Of a stretch of DNA of 64,000 nucleotides, positions 45,004 to 54,225 are shown piece after piece; position 1 is the first letter of the stretch; each line of letters opens with the position of its first letter. Under the pieces are notes generated by a model. That model worked only from the letters and a program-made list of their open reading frames with translations. It searched no databases and had not been told where the DNA came from. Position numbers and translations under genes: made by a program. Source of the DNA: Hymenobacter cheonanensis (GTDB lineage: Bacteria > Bacteroidota > Bacteroidia > Cytophagales > Hymenobacteraceae); NCBI RefSeq assembly GCF_030581075.1, contig NZ_JAUQSW010000003.1:372001-436000 (forward strand), in the 5' to 3' direction.

Positions 45004-45030
45004 AAAACGGCCCCGTCCGGGCCGTTTTTC
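45004..45030 (+). terminator. Terminator before the serine recombinase
   Basis: AACGGCCC pairs with GGGCCGTT around a CGTCC loop, followed by a T-run. Confidence 0.75.
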
Positions 45031-45068
45031 TTTTCTCAAAACTGTCGCCCGAAAACCACCTGCTTATT

Positions 45069-45713
45069 ATGACACAAGACGCCCCCGTTCCCGTCGTGCT
45101 CTTCGCCCGCGTCAGCTCCGAGGCCCAGGACTTCGGCCGGCAGCTGCGCGACTTGCAGCGCCACGCCGAGCGCGCCGGCTACCAGGTGGTAACCACGATT
45201 GCCGAGAAGCTCTCGGGCTCGCGCCGCAGCCGGGCCAAACGCCCCGACCTCGACGAGCTGCTGGCCCTGGCCCGCAGTGGCCAGGTGCGCATGGTGCTCG
45301 TGACCGAGTTAAGCCGGCTGGGCCGCCGCGCCCGCGAGGTGCGCCAGGTGGTCGAGGAGCTGGCCGACCTGAAGGTGTCGGTGTTTGCCCTCAACATTCA
45401 GCTAGGCTCCTTGCTGCCCGACGGCAAGCCCAACCCCATTGCCCGCCTGGTGATGACGGTGCTGATGGAAGTGGACGAGATGGAAACCGAGCGCCTGGGC
45501 CACCGCATCAAGAGTGGCCAGGAGAAGGCCTTTGCCGAGGGCAAGCAGAAGGGCCGGCCCACCGGCACAGTGCAAGATTCAAAGAAGCTGTTAGCCAAAT
45601 ACCCGAAAGTGGTTAAATATTTGGAGAGCGCACTGACTGTGCGCGAAATTGCTGGGCTGGCCGGGTGCTCGACAAATACGGTGGGCAAGGTCAAGGCCGC
45701 ACTTTCGTCCTAA
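45069..45713 (+). CDS. Serine recombinase, resolvase/invertase family
   Basis: A 214-aa enzyme. The catalytic serine is in FARVSSEAQDFGRQL (about residue 16). ELSRLGRRAREV carries the conserved arginines. A C-terminal helix-turn-helix ALTVREIAGLAGCSTNTVGK binds DNA. As the element already has a tyrosine integrase, a DNA-inversion role (for example tail-protein switching) is possible. No inverted crossover sites were spotted. Confidence 0.9.
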   Translation: MTQDAPVPVVLFARVSSEAQDFGRQLRDLQRHAERAGYQVVTTIAEKLSGSRRSRAKRPDLDELLALARSGQVRMVLVTELSRLGRRAREVRQVVEELADLKVSVFALNIQLGSLLPDGKPNPIARLVMTVLMEVDEMETERLGHRIKSGQEKAFAEGKQKGRPTGTVQDSKKLLAKYPKVVKYLESALTVREIAGLAGCSTNTVGKVKAALSS

Positions 45714-45741
45714 TTTCTAACGTTGCTTAGCTGAACCTTTG

Positions 45742-46281
45742 ATGAGGAAATCTTACCCCTTCTTTGTGAGCAAACAGCCTACTTTCGCTATTCCGGTGCG
45801 TCCGCACGTGCGGCAATACTTGTTACTATGGTTTGGGATGCAGCAGCCGCACCCGCTGCACCAGAATACGTTTTTAGGGCGCCTGGTGCGCATGAAGGTG
45901 GAAAAGCATCCGTTCCGGCAGCTGCACCGGGAGCAGAAGCCCGAAGGCCCCGTCTACGAACTTACCTTGCCTACGGCCCTCAAGCACTACACTATTACGC
46001 CCGAGGCCGCCAAGCAAATCGGGGAAACGCTGGATAAGCTATTCCAGGAAAAAATGATATCGTTCGTGATGGGCCACGTGGTGGCCAGCCAGAACGAGCG
46101 GGCTGCCCTGCGGGCCTTCTGTAAATACTACGACATCGACCCCAGCGAGGCCGACCTGGAAATGCTGCGCAAACTCTACCGCGACTATAAGGATAAGGTG
46201 CTGCGCGAGAACGGGCAGCAGCGTATGCTCTACGGCGAGGGCCGCGAAGACCTGCTGAGCGACTTCGCACTTTCGGCCTAA
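45742..46281 (+). CDS. Hypothetical prophage protein
   Basis: A 179-aa, mostly helical, basic protein (TPEAAKQIGETLDKLFQEK, DLEMLRKLYRDYKDKVLREN). It sits between the recombinase and the tail module. No recognisable family. Confidence 0.6.
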   Translation: MRKSYPFFVSKQPTFAIPVRPHVRQYLLLWFGMQQPHPLHQNTFLGRLVRMKVEKHPFRQLHREQKPEGPVYELTLPTALKHYTITPEAAKQIGETLDKLFQEKMISFVMGHVVASQNERAALRAFCKYYDIDPSEADLEMLRKLYRDYKDKVLRENGQQRMLYGEGREDLLSDFALSA

Positions 46282-46313
46282 AAGCGGGCAGGGGCGGCGC
46301 GTTCCTTTACCGC

Positions 46314-46787
46314 ATGGACAACACGCTCGCCGCCTTCCTGGCTTACTTCCGCCGGCTGGCCACCGATAACCTGGCCCTGCGCGACTTCGTGCACGGCCCC
46401 AGCGGCCGCATCATCGCCGGCTCGCGCCGGGAATTGACTTACCCGCTGCTCTGGCTGGAAACGCCCTCGCTGGCCCTGGCCGACAAGGACGGCACCGCCC
46501 CGCTGGGCCAGCGCCACGCGGCCCTCATCGTGCTCGACTCGGCCAGCGCCAGCGACTACGCCGACCAGGATGCCAAGTGGGCCAGCACCGAGGCCATTGC
46601 CCTGGAGGTGCTGAGCCGGATGCGCAGGGATTACAAGGCCCGCCAGTTCGTGGCCTTCTCGCTCGACGGCACCGTGCTCGAGGCGGTGGCCACGCTCACG
46701 GTGGCCGGTGAAATCGGCTGGCGCTTCGAGTTCAGCCTCTCGGACTACCCGGCCCCGCTCACCTACGACGCCACCCGCTGGCACTAA
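46314..46787 (+). CDS. Phage structural protein, first gene of the tail module
   Basis: A 157-aa protein. Its size and place before two long structural genes are like a tail completion or head-tail connector protein. The C-terminus is beta-rich (IGWRFEFSLSDYPAPLTYD). Assignment rests on position only. Confidence 0.55.
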   Translation: MDNTLAAFLAYFRRLATDNLALRDFVHGPSGRIIAGSRRELTYPLLWLETPSLALADKDGTAPLGQRHAALIVLDSASASDYADQDAKWASTEAIALEVLSRMRRDYKARQFVAFSLDGTVLEAVATLTVAGEIGWRFEFSLSDYPAPLTYDATRWH

Positions 46788-46792
46788 GCACG

Positions 46793-48523
46793 ATGTACAT
46801 TGAGGTAAATACCACGTGGAAAACAGTTGGTAACGGGGGCGGCGGCAGTACGGCCAGCGGCACCGGCACGGCCTTTAATACCGACACCAAGCAGATTGAG
46901 CAGTGGACCGGCTCGCGCAACCTAGCCGTGCTCGACCCCCCGCCGCCCGATGCGCACCTGGTCGTAGGCGCTTTTCTCTGGTTTGACTGCGACGTAAACT
47001 ACACGGCTACCAAGTACTTCTACGCCGGGGGTACTGATGTGCGCATAGAAACGGAGGTTAACAGCGTCAACTACTGCGGTTATCAGGTGGCACTGAGTTG
47101 CGACCTGGGCACCCTAACAGTGCAGCAGAAAGCGGTGGGCAGCCGCACCACGCTCACGGCGCAGTACTCCGGCCTCTCCAACGGCCAGGCCTACTACGCG
47201 CTCGATGGTGGGGTGGAGCAAACCAGCCCTGTATTCACCGGCGTGCTGCCGGGCTCGCACAAGCTACAGGTGCGCGACGATGGGCTAGCCGGCTGCACGG
47301 CCAGCCTCGACGTGGAGGTAACCGCGCCGGCCGGCCCGGTGGTGGTGGCGCCCACCGTGCCGGCCGGCGCGTCCCAGGGCATCGACTTCGTGCAGCAACC
47401 GCTCTGGTTCCAGGTGGCTACCGCGCCCGCCGGCGCCCGGGTAGAACTGGAGCTGTATGCTGAGTCGAGCCACGGGGCCGACGACTTCGCCCTAGTGCTG
47501 ACCCTGCGCCAGCTGGCCGACGCTGCTGGTCACGTGAACTTTCGCCTCGATACGCTGCTGCTGCCGCTGCTCAGCCCCTTCGTGCCCCCGGTAGCCGGCC
47601 CGCTGGTTAGCCAGCGTTGCACCACAAACTTGGTGAACTACTTCGTGCGCACGGCCACCTACGACGCGACCGGCGCGGCCACCCGCGCCCAGGGGCCGCT
47701 GCGCACGGCCCTGCGCGGCGGCTTGCCGGCCGAGTGGCAGGATACGAACTACTTCCGCCTGCGCGAGTTGCGCTTTGCCCTGCCGCCCTGCCTGAGCTGG
47801 CAGCCGGCCGGCCCCGGCACCTACGCCGCTGAAGCGGTGAAGGCCGTCACCCTGGTCCAGCCGGAGTGGCTGTTCTGGCTGAGCACCGTGGACGTGCCGG
47901 TCCTGCGCGTGGCCCGCACCTACGACAACGGTCCCGGCACCGCGGCGCTCGTGGAATACGAGGATTTGCCGGCTGCCCCGGCCCGGGGCTGGCTGCGCCA
48001 GCTGCTGGCCATTCCGCTCGCCCCGGCCCACGCCGACTACCAGCGGGTAATGGTGCAGGTGGAGGCGGCCGGCGGGCTCGCCCTCTCGCAGCCCGCCTGG
48101 TACACGTTCGTGGAAGAAACGCCGCGCACGCGCTACCTGCTCTTTACCAACTCGCTCGGCACCACCGACACGCTACGCTGCGAGGGCCGGCTCGACGTCA
48201 CGCTCGAAGCCAGCACCCAGCAGGCCGAGCGCCCGGCGCGCCCGGGCGCGCCGGTGCCGGCCGCCGACCGGCAGGTGAGCGACCTCTCGGCCAGCCGCAA
48301 GCTCAAGCTGGCCACCGGCTGGCTGGAGCCCGAGGAGCTGGCCTGGCTGCAAGACCTGGTGCTGAGCCGCGAGGTGTGGCTGGCCCAGGCCGAGCAGCTG
48401 CGCCCGCTCGACTGGGGCAAGCGCACGCTGGCCCCTTACTCCGATGAGCCCGGCCTGCGCGGGCTGCTACTCGAATGCGATTACGCTTATTCCCCCACTG
48501 CGTATGCCCCTGGAGTTTACTAG
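46793..48523 (+). CDS. Large prophage virion protein (tail or baseplate)
   Basis: A 576-aa, Pro/Leu/Ala-rich beta protein. No catalytic motif. An Ig-like segment (about 100-180, TLTAQYSGLSNGQAYYALDG) lies in the first third. The next gene starts inside its end (48504). Called structural from length, composition and position; no homologue recognised. Confidence 0.6.
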   Translation: MYIEVNTTWKTVGNGGGGSTASGTGTAFNTDTKQIEQWTGSRNLAVLDPPPPDAHLVVGAFLWFDCDVNYTATKYFYAGGTDVRIETEVNSVNYCGYQVALSCDLGTLTVQQKAVGSRTTLTAQYSGLSNGQAYYALDGGVEQTSPVFTGVLPGSHKLQVRDDGLAGCTASLDVEVTAPAGPVVVAPTVPAGASQGIDFVQQPLWFQVATAPAGARVELELYAESSHGADDFALVLTLRQLADAAGHVNFRLDTLLLPLLSPFVPPVAGPLVSQRCTTNLVNYFVRTATYDATGAATRAQGPLRTALRGGLPAEWQDTNYFRLRELRFALPPCLSWQPAGPGTYAAEAVKAVTLVQPEWLFWLSTVDVPVLRVARTYDNGPGTAALVEYEDLPAAPARGWLRQLLAIPLAPAHADYQRVMVQVEAAGGLALSQPAWYTFVEETPRTRYLLFTNSLGTTDTLRCEGRLDVTLEASTQQAERPARPGAPVPAADRQVSDLSASRKLKLATGWLEPEELAWLQDLVLSREVWLAQAEQLRPLDWGKRTLAPYSDEPGLRGLLLECDYAYSPTAYAPGVY

Positions 48524-50327
48524 CGCCGGCAAGCCGGTGCACCTGGCGGCCGGTACCAGCGTGCAGCTGGAGCTAAACTCGCCGCTCTTCGACGAGGATA
48601 CTATTAAAGGAGCCTTCTCGTACTCGTTCGGCATTCCGGCCGCCCCCAACGGCCCGCTCTACGGCTTTCCCGAGCGGCCCGATGGGGCTAGCCAGCCCGG
48701 CGCGCAGCTGCCGGCCGAGCTGGCCCTGGACGGGCTGCCCCTGCTCACCGGCTCGCAGCGCGTGAAGTCGGCTAGCCCCAGCAAGTACAGCGTGAGCGTG
48801 CAGGCGGGCCTCTCGGGCGCGAACCTGAGCGAGCGCCCGCTTTCTTCCTTTGCCTACGGGGGCTTGCGCGAGGTGCCGCGCTGGGTGGCGTTGCCCGGGC
48901 TCGGGGTACAGTACCCGGGCCTGGTGCGGCACGCCAACGAGGTAGTGGCCAGCCCCGCCGACTACGGCTACGTGTTTGCCCCGCTGCGCAACGAGGAGCC
49001 GAGCGACTTCGTGAAGAGCCTGCCGGGCTTCGACCCCAAGAACATCGACCCGCTGGACTATCCCAGCCAGGCGGTGAACACCTGGCTGGTGCGCGGCGGG
49101 CCGGTGCTGGGTATGCCGGGCGGGGGCAGCTTCACGTATTACATCAACTTCACGGTGCCGGGCGGCGTCGTAGTGCAGGAATTTCGCCTCTTGCCGGCGT
49201 ACTGCCCCTTTCCCAAGCTGCGCTACGTGCTGCAAGCCATTTGTGAGGAGAGCGGCCTCGGGGTGGACCTGGGCCAGCTGCTGCCCGGCGAGCTGGGCGA
49301 GCTGGTGCTGGTGAGCAACGCCGTGCTCGTAGACCGCGGCGACGCCGAAACCCTGCGCTTCAGCTTGGCCGACGTGGTGCCCGAGCTAACGGTGGCCCAG
49401 CTGCTGGCCGCGCTGCGCCAGGACTTCGGTATCGTGGTGTACGTGGAGCAAGCTACCCGGCGCGTGCGCACGGCCTACCTGGTCGAGCGCGTGGCCGCGA
49501 GCGCCGCCTACGTGGACCTGAGCGCGCGGCTGGCCGGCCCGCCCGAGGTAAGCGTGGATGCGCCGGCCGGCCTGACGCTGACCACGGCCGTCGATTCGAG
49601 CGATGCGCTGACCAAGGACTTGCTCAGCTTGCAGCCGGCCGCGAGCCTGGTGCTGCCGGCGGTGGCCACCGTGGCCGACCTGCCGGCTACGGCCGTTATC
49701 CTGACCGAGAACCCGCAGCCCGGGCAGGCGCGGCTCGTGACGCAGCTCGACACCTGGTACGCCTGCACGCTGAGCTACCGCGATGCCGTGAGCGTGAACC
49801 TGACCTGGGCCCCGCTAGTGGTAAACCTGCCCCCGGTGCCGGTGGCCGGGGGCGGCCAGGAGCAGGCCCAGGCCACGAGTTACACCGTGGAGCTACTGAC
49901 CCGCCTGGCGGACGACCCCGGCGTGACGGCACTGGTGCCGGCGCTCTCGCAGGAGCCCTACGCAGCTAGCCAACCCAACGGCACCCGCAGCGCCGCGCTG
50001 CGCCTCTTGTTCTACAACGGCTTGCAGCCGGCCAGCGACGGGGTGAGCCTCTACCCGCAGCTTTCGCACCAAAGTGCCAGCGGGGCCTACTCGGTGCGCC
50101 TCTATGGCCCGGCCGGCACCTATGCGCAGTGGCTCAGGGACTGGCTGCCGGTGAAGCTGCGCGCCAGCAGCTACAAGCAGCCCTTGCTGCTCACGCCCCT
50201 CGACCTGGCCCGGCTCGACCTGACCCAGCCGCTGCGCCTGGCCGGCGTGCCCTACCTGGTGCGCAAGCTCTCGGCCACGCTGCCCCTGAGCAAGCCGGCC
50301 ACGGCCGAGCTGGTGCGCCTGTTTTAA
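48504..50327 (+). CDS. Large prophage virion protein (tail or baseplate)
   Basis: A 607-aa beta-rich protein beginning MPLEFTSAGKPVHL and containing KAICEESGLGVDL-type alternating strands. It overlaps the previous gene by 20 bp, so the two are probably made together. Ends before a repeat-rich regulatory gap. Confidence 0.6.
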   Translation: MPLEFTSAGKPVHLAAGTSVQLELNSPLFDEDTIKGAFSYSFGIPAAPNGPLYGFPERPDGASQPGAQLPAELALDGLPLLTGSQRVKSASPSKYSVSVQAGLSGANLSERPLSSFAYGGLREVPRWVALPGLGVQYPGLVRHANEVVASPADYGYVFAPLRNEEPSDFVKSLPGFDPKNIDPLDYPSQAVNTWLVRGGPVLGMPGGGSFTYYINFTVPGGVVVQEFRLLPAYCPFPKLRYVLQAICEESGLGVDLGQLLPGELGELVLVSNAVLVDRGDAETLRFSLADVVPELTVAQLLAALRQDFGIVVYVEQATRRVRTAYLVERVAASAAYVDLSARLAGPPEVSVDAPAGLTLTTAVDSSDALTKDLLSLQPAASLVLPAVATVADLPATAVILTENPQPGQARLVTQLDTWYACTLSYRDAVSVNLTWAPLVVNLPPVPVAGGGQEQAQATSYTVELLTRLADDPGVTALVPALSQEPYAASQPNGTRSAALRLLFYNGLQPASDGVSLYPQLSHQSASGAYSVRLYGPAGTYAQWLRDWLPVKLRASSYKQPLLLTPLDLARLDLTQPLRLAGVPYLVRKLSATLPLSKPATAELVRLF

Positions 50328-50386
50328 AAAGCGGCTACGTAGTACGGAAACCAGCCCGAAAGGGCTATATAGAATGAAAAAATAAA

Positions 50387-50500
50387 TTTGCCAGTTCCGG
50401 CCCAGCTTTTGCCAGTTTCGGCCCAGCTGGTAGGGGAGGGGCCGGCTGGCAAGCCCGGGAGTTGCCAGCCGGCCGGCCGGGGCGGGCTGGCAATTGCCAG
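50387..50500. repeat. Cluster of TTGCCAG repeats including a 21-bp tandem duplication
   Basis: Two adjacent 21-nt units (50387-50407 and 50408-50428) differ at one base; both hold TTTGCCAGTT and CGGCCCAGCT. More copies of TTGCCAG or CTGGCAA follow at about 50446 and 50462. A perfect 14-bp palindrome CTGGCAATTGCCAG lies at 50487-50500. The cluster lies in a 233-nt gap (50328-50560) upstream of the DUF5675 gene and could be a binding site array. Confidence 0.8.
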
Positions 50501-50560
50501 GTTTGGGGCGGGCAGCTAGGGGCCTATTACCCGGCAGGGTAAAAGTGCTTCTTGGCCCCC

Positions 50561-50959
50561 ATGAACCTTGAGCTACTCTTAAAACGCCATCCCTCGGCCA
50601 ACGGCTGCACCCTGGGCGAGCTATTTATCAACGGCACGTTTTTCTGCTACACCCTGGAGGACGTGGTGCGCCCCGGCGCCAAGGTGGCCGGCGAAACGGC
50701 CATCCCGGCCGGTACCTACCCCGTCACCATCGAGCGCAGCCCCACCTTCCGCATGCTCACCCCGCGCCTGCACCGCGTGCCCGGCTTCGAGGGCGTGCTG
50801 CTGCACCCGGGCAACGGCCCGAAGGATACCCGGGGCTGCGTGCTGGTGGGCTTTGCCAAGCTGCCCAGCAACACGAAAATCTACCAGTCGCGCGAGGCCT
50901 TCGAGGCGCTCATGGGTAAGCTGCTGCCGGCAACCACCATCACGCTTACCATCCGCTAG
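50561..50959 (+). CDS. DUF5675 family phage protein
   Basis: A 132-aa protein. Family features read clearly: GELFINGTFFCYTLEDVVRP, GETAIPAGTYPVTIERSP, VPGFEGVLLHPGN and DTRGCVLVG. The conserved His/Cys pattern (HPGN, RGCVLVG) looks like an active site, possibly a peptidoglycan-related (L,D-transpeptidase-like or amidase-like) fold, but no activity is established. The ATG at 50561 is preferred to an in-frame TTG nine bases upstream. Confidence 0.85.
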   Translation: MNLELLLKRHPSANGCTLGELFINGTFFCYTLEDVVRPGAKVAGETAIPAGTYPVTIERSPTFRMLTPRLHRVPGFEGVLLHPGNGPKDTRGCVLVGFAKLPSNTKIYQSREAFEALMGKLLPATTITLTIR

Positions 50960-50964
50960 GCGCC

Positions 50965-51516
50965 ATGCTGCTGCCCCTCTTGCCGCTGCCGCCCAACGAG
51001 TGCCCCAACGTGGGTGGGGTGCGCGCCCTGCGCGTGTGGCCGGCCAGCAACGTGCTGCCCCTGCCCGTCGAGCCCGGCAGCAACCTGCTGCTGCCGGTGC
51101 AGCTGCGCGACCCGGCCAACTACGCCGACATCTGGTTTCAGCCCGACTCGGCCGGCTTCGACGAGCCCGAGGGCGACGACGCCCAGGGCGTGCTCTACAA
51201 GCCCAGCCTTCAGCTGCTGGTGCTGCGCGACGCGCCCGACCTGCAAGAGGCCATTGCCCGCCTGCGGGCCGTGCGCTACTTCGTGGTGGCCTATGCCGAT
51301 GGCAACGGCCTGACCAAGCTCGTGGGCACGCCCACCCACCCGCTGCGCCTCACGGCGGGGCTCGAAACGGGCAAGAAGCCCACCGACCGCAACGGCTACC
51401 CGCTGGCCTTTGCCGGCCTCACGCGCCGCCCGGCGCCCTTCACCCTGGTGCAGCCCGCCGGCATGCCCCCGGTGCGCCGCGCCTTCTCCACCGGCTTCAA
51501 CTTCGGCTTCAACTAA
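50965..51516 (+). CDS. Hypothetical virion-region protein
   Basis: A 183-aa proline-rich protein ending TGFNFGFN. Lies between DUF5675 and the tail fibre gene with almost no spacing. Probably structural. Confidence 0.58.
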   Translation: MLLPLLPLPPNECPNVGGVRALRVWPASNVLPLPVEPGSNLLLPVQLRDPANYADIWFQPDSAGFDEPEGDDAQGVLYKPSLQLLVLRDAPDLQEAIARLRAVRYFVVAYADGNGLTKLVGTPTHPLRLTAGLETGKKPTDRNGYPLAFAGLTRRPAPFTLVQPAGMPPVRRAFSTGFNFGFN

Positions 51517-51517
51517 A

Positions 51518-52945
51518 ATGGCACAACTCACGCGCCTGGACCTGCACGCCGAAATCGACGGGCGGTTTCCCAACAACACGACTGAGCTAATTACCCCGCC
51601 CGTGGTGCGGGCGTTTCTGCACAATCTGGTCGAGTCGGCCCTGCTAGTGGCCTCCGACAAGGTAAGCCTGAGCCAGGCCCACACGCTGGCCTTCGTGCAA
51701 AACCTGCTGGCCACGGCCCCCGACCTCGTGCCGGGCCTGCGCTACGATATCGCCGGCGACTGGAACGGCACCGGCGACCCCGACCAGGTGGTGTACGTGC
51801 AGGCGGCCACGGCCACCACCTTCGAGGCCTACGGCACGCTGGAGAGTGGCCCCTACCCGGGCCGGGTGCGGGCGCTGGTACAGGTCGATGTGGTGGCGGG
51901 TACGGCCGTGCCCCCCGCCTCGCCCCCGTCTGGGGGCCGCAACACAGGGCCCTACAAGCCCGGCAGCGACTATAACCAGTACGATTTAGTTACGTACCGG
52001 GGCCTGAGCTACTACGCGGGCGAAGATACCTCCGGGGTGGGGGCGTTCGACCCGACTGATTGGCGCGTCTTCGGGCCGGACCCGGCCGTGGTGGCGGCCA
52101 ATACGGCCGCCATCGGGGTGTTGGCCAGCCTCGGCACCACGGCCAAAACCGACCTCGTGGCCGCCGTCAACGAGCTAGTCACCGTGCTGGCCACCAAGGC
52201 CGGCGTGGACGACCTGCCGCTCGACTGGCTCTGGAGCACGAACATCACGAGCCAGCACACGGCCGGCAACCCAGCCCAGCTGGCCGCCAAAACGCTGACC
52301 CGCCTCAACCCCTACGCCGAGCCCACCACCGACTTCTACGTCAGCCTACCGCCCGCCTGGTACGCTAAAGGCGTGGCGGGCACCACCTTGGCTATCCACG
52401 CTTTGACCGCTGGCACGCTGCATTTCGTCGGGGGCTTTTTGGTGGACAAGGCGAATACACTCACGCTCACGGCCGGCACCACGGTCGTGCTGAGCGCGAC
52501 GGCGGAGGGCCGCAGCACCAAGGTCGCTACCAGCGGGGTGGACTACACCGTCGTGTTGCGCACCGGCGCCGGGGCTAGCGCCGCCACCGGCGACGTGACG
52601 ACGGCCCAGCTCGAGGCCGTGCGCACGACGCTGGAGCTGCGGCCCGCAGCGGGTGGCAACTACACCCTGGCCCTGGCCGACGCGGGCCGGGTGCTGCCGG
52701 TGAGCAGCGCGGCGGGCGTGGGGGTGGAGGTGCAGGTGCCCGCCCAGGCCGACGTGCCGTTTGCCATTGGCACTATCGTGTTTATTCGGCGCATGGGGGC
52801 CGGCAGCGTGCACCTGGGCGCGGCGGCCGGCGTGACGGTGCGCGTGCCGGCGGGCGCGGACTACTACGTGGCGGCCGGCGACGAGGTGAGCCTGCACAAG
52901 GAGGACGTGAACACGTGGTTTCTGAAAGGAGGCGTGAGCGCATGA
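51518..52945 (+). CDS. Putative tail fibre/receptor-binding protein
   Basis: A 475-aa protein. The N-terminal helical segment (about 1-60) may attach to the tail. Around residue 150 YKPGSDYNQYDLVTYRGLSY followed by DPTDW reads like an aromatic carbohydrate-binding motif (CBM5/12-type). The rest is repetitive Ala/Thr/Gly beta sequence, typical of fibres. The next gene starts by ATGA overlap. Confidence 0.65.
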   Translation: MAQLTRLDLHAEIDGRFPNNTTELITPPVVRAFLHNLVESALLVASDKVSLSQAHTLAFVQNLLATAPDLVPGLRYDIAGDWNGTGDPDQVVYVQAATATTFEAYGTLESGPYPGRVRALVQVDVVAGTAVPPASPPSGGRNTGPYKPGSDYNQYDLVTYRGLSYYAGEDTSGVGAFDPTDWRVFGPDPAVVAANTAAIGVLASLGTTAKTDLVAAVNELVTVLATKAGVDDLPLDWLWSTNITSQHTAGNPAQLAAKTLTRLNPYAEPTTDFYVSLPPAWYAKGVAGTTLAIHALTAGTLHFVGGFLVDKANTLTLTAGTTVVLSATAEGRSTKVATSGVDYTVVLRTGAGASAATGDVTTAQLEAVRTTLELRPAAGGNYTLALADAGRVLPVSSAAGVGVEVQVPAQADVPFAIGTIVFIRRMGAGSVHLGAAAGVTVRVPAGADYYVAAGDEVSLHKEDVNTWFLKGGVSA

Positions 52946-53556
52946 GTGCCGCCAGTGCCTACCGCCGCGGCAGCGCGCCGCTGCCCGGCCCCACGCCTGG
53001 CTTCCTGCTGGGCGTGGAAACCGCCGCCACGAACCAAGTACGCACCTACAGCTTGCCGGGCCTGGTCTCGGCCACCGAGGCCACGGTGTTGCTGGTGGCC
53101 AGCAAGCCGCCCTCCACGGAAGACCTCCGGATGCTGTGCGCCATTCTCTCGCAGGATGGCACCACCAAGACTGACGTGGCCTACGTCGGCCGCAGCTACA
53201 GCCCCAACGCCGGGCTGGCCGCCAACACCTACACCAACGGCTTTTCCGGCGTGCAGGATAAGACCGTGCTCGACGGGGGCCGCACGGTGCTGATTGGTGC
53301 CGAGCTGATTGCGGTTGGGGCCAGCGCCGGCGGGTTTGCCTTTCGGGTGGGGGGCCAGCCCCAGCCGCTGGCCCACTACGACGTGCACCAGCCCCGGGTG
53401 TGGGGCAGTACCTTTTTCCTGGGCGGCGAGCAGGCCGGCGCCTACACCTGGCCCGGCACCATCCTGGCCTGCTACGTTTACCCGCGCCGCCTGCGCCCCG
53501 ACGAGTACCTGCGCACCGAGCGCTACCTGCGCGCCCGTTTCCCCCAAATTGCCTAA
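52942..53556 (+). CDS. Putative tail appendage protein, LamG/concanavalin-like
   Basis: A 204-aa protein. The C-terminal YVYPRRLRPDEYLRTERYL and beta-rich core resemble lectin-like folds used in phage tail appendages. Its ATG overlaps the fibre stop. An AAAGGAGG sequence at 52925-52932, 9 nt upstream, is an unusually good Shine-Dalgarno site for this phylum. Confidence 0.6.
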   Translation: MSAASAYRRGSAPLPGPTPGFLLGVETAATNQVRTYSLPGLVSATEATVLLVASKPPSTEDLRMLCAILSQDGTTKTDVAYVGRSYSPNAGLAANTYTNGFSGVQDKTVLDGGRTVLIGAELIAVGASAGGFAFRVGGQPQPLAHYDVHQPRVWGSTFFLGGEQAGAYTWPGTILACYVYPRRLRPDEYLRTERYLRARFPQIA

Positions 53557-53568
53557 CCCTTTCTCTGT

Positions 53569-54051
53569 ATGCTGCTTTCCTACGACCACGAACCGCTCCT
53601 AGTAGACTTGCCCGACCTGGTGATAGGCGGCACCCTAGTGAAGCGCCGCGCCCGGCGCCGCCTGCTGACCCTGCCCGACGACACCACCCACCCCTGCGTG
53701 CTGGAGGTCGAGGTAATTCCCTACCAGCCCCTGGCCGATGGCTCGTATGGCCCCGAGTTGAGCGGCGGCGTGTTTCGCCGCTACACCCCCCCGGCCCTGC
53801 TGGCCAGCCCCCTGCGCCTGGTCGAGAGCGAGACGGGCCGCATCCTGGCCTCGCGCTACCTGGCCGACGGCTCGCTGATGCCCGATGCCGAGTGGTCGGC
53901 GGCCGTGGCTGAACTGGCGGCCGACGAAGCCGTGCAGGCGTTGCCGCAAAACCTCTGGTTCTGCCGCATGATGCGCCAGCAGCCGGTCGTAGTGGACGAG
54001 TTCATCAAGCAGTACATCCAGCTGGCCGGCCTCACCGGCGACCTCAACTAA
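53569..54051 (+). CDS. Hypothetical virion-region protein
   Basis: A 160-aa protein with VDEFIKQYIQLAGLTGDLN at its end. Its TAA overlaps the ATG of a 32-codon gene (TAATG). Confidence 0.58.
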   Translation: MLLSYDHEPLLVDLPDLVIGGTLVKRRARRRLLTLPDDTTHPCVLEVEVIPYQPLADGSYGPELSGGVFRRYTPPALLASPLRLVESETGRILASRYLADGSLMPDAEWSAAVAELAADEAVQALPQNLWFCRMMRQQPVVVDEFIKQYIQLAGLTGDLN

Positions 54052-54149
54052 TGCAACGGCCCCCGCTTGCGCGCCTGGTGGTCTTTGCCCTGGTGGCCGG
54101 CCTCCTACTTTACCTGTGCTGGGATATGCCGCCAGGCTTCCGGCCGTAG
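54051..54149 (+). CDS. Tiny membrane peptide (32 aa)
   Basis: ATG at 54051 overlaps the preceding stop (TAATG). The peptide has one membrane helix of about 16 residues (LVVFALVAGLLLYLCW) after a basic N-terminus and ends GFRP. Being coupled to its neighbour, it is likely translated. Size and topology suit a holin-like or regulatory membrane peptide; no family is known. Confidence 0.5.
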   Translation: MQRPPLARLVVFALVAGLLLYLCWDMPPGFRP

Positions 54150-54193
54150 GTCTACATCCGTCCTACGCCTGGCCTGGGAAAAAGGCAATCATT

Positions 54194-54219
54194 GTAGACC
54201 ACCCCGCCGGGTGGTCTAC
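54194..54219 (+). promoter_or_regulatory. Perfect 11-bp hairpin just before the capsid protease
   Basis: GTAGACCACCC pairs exactly with GGGTGGTCTAC around a 4-nt loop, 6 nt before the protease ATG at 54226. It lacks a T-run, so control of translation or mRNA processing is more likely than termination. Confidence 0.6.
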
Positions 54220-54225
54220 TTGCTT

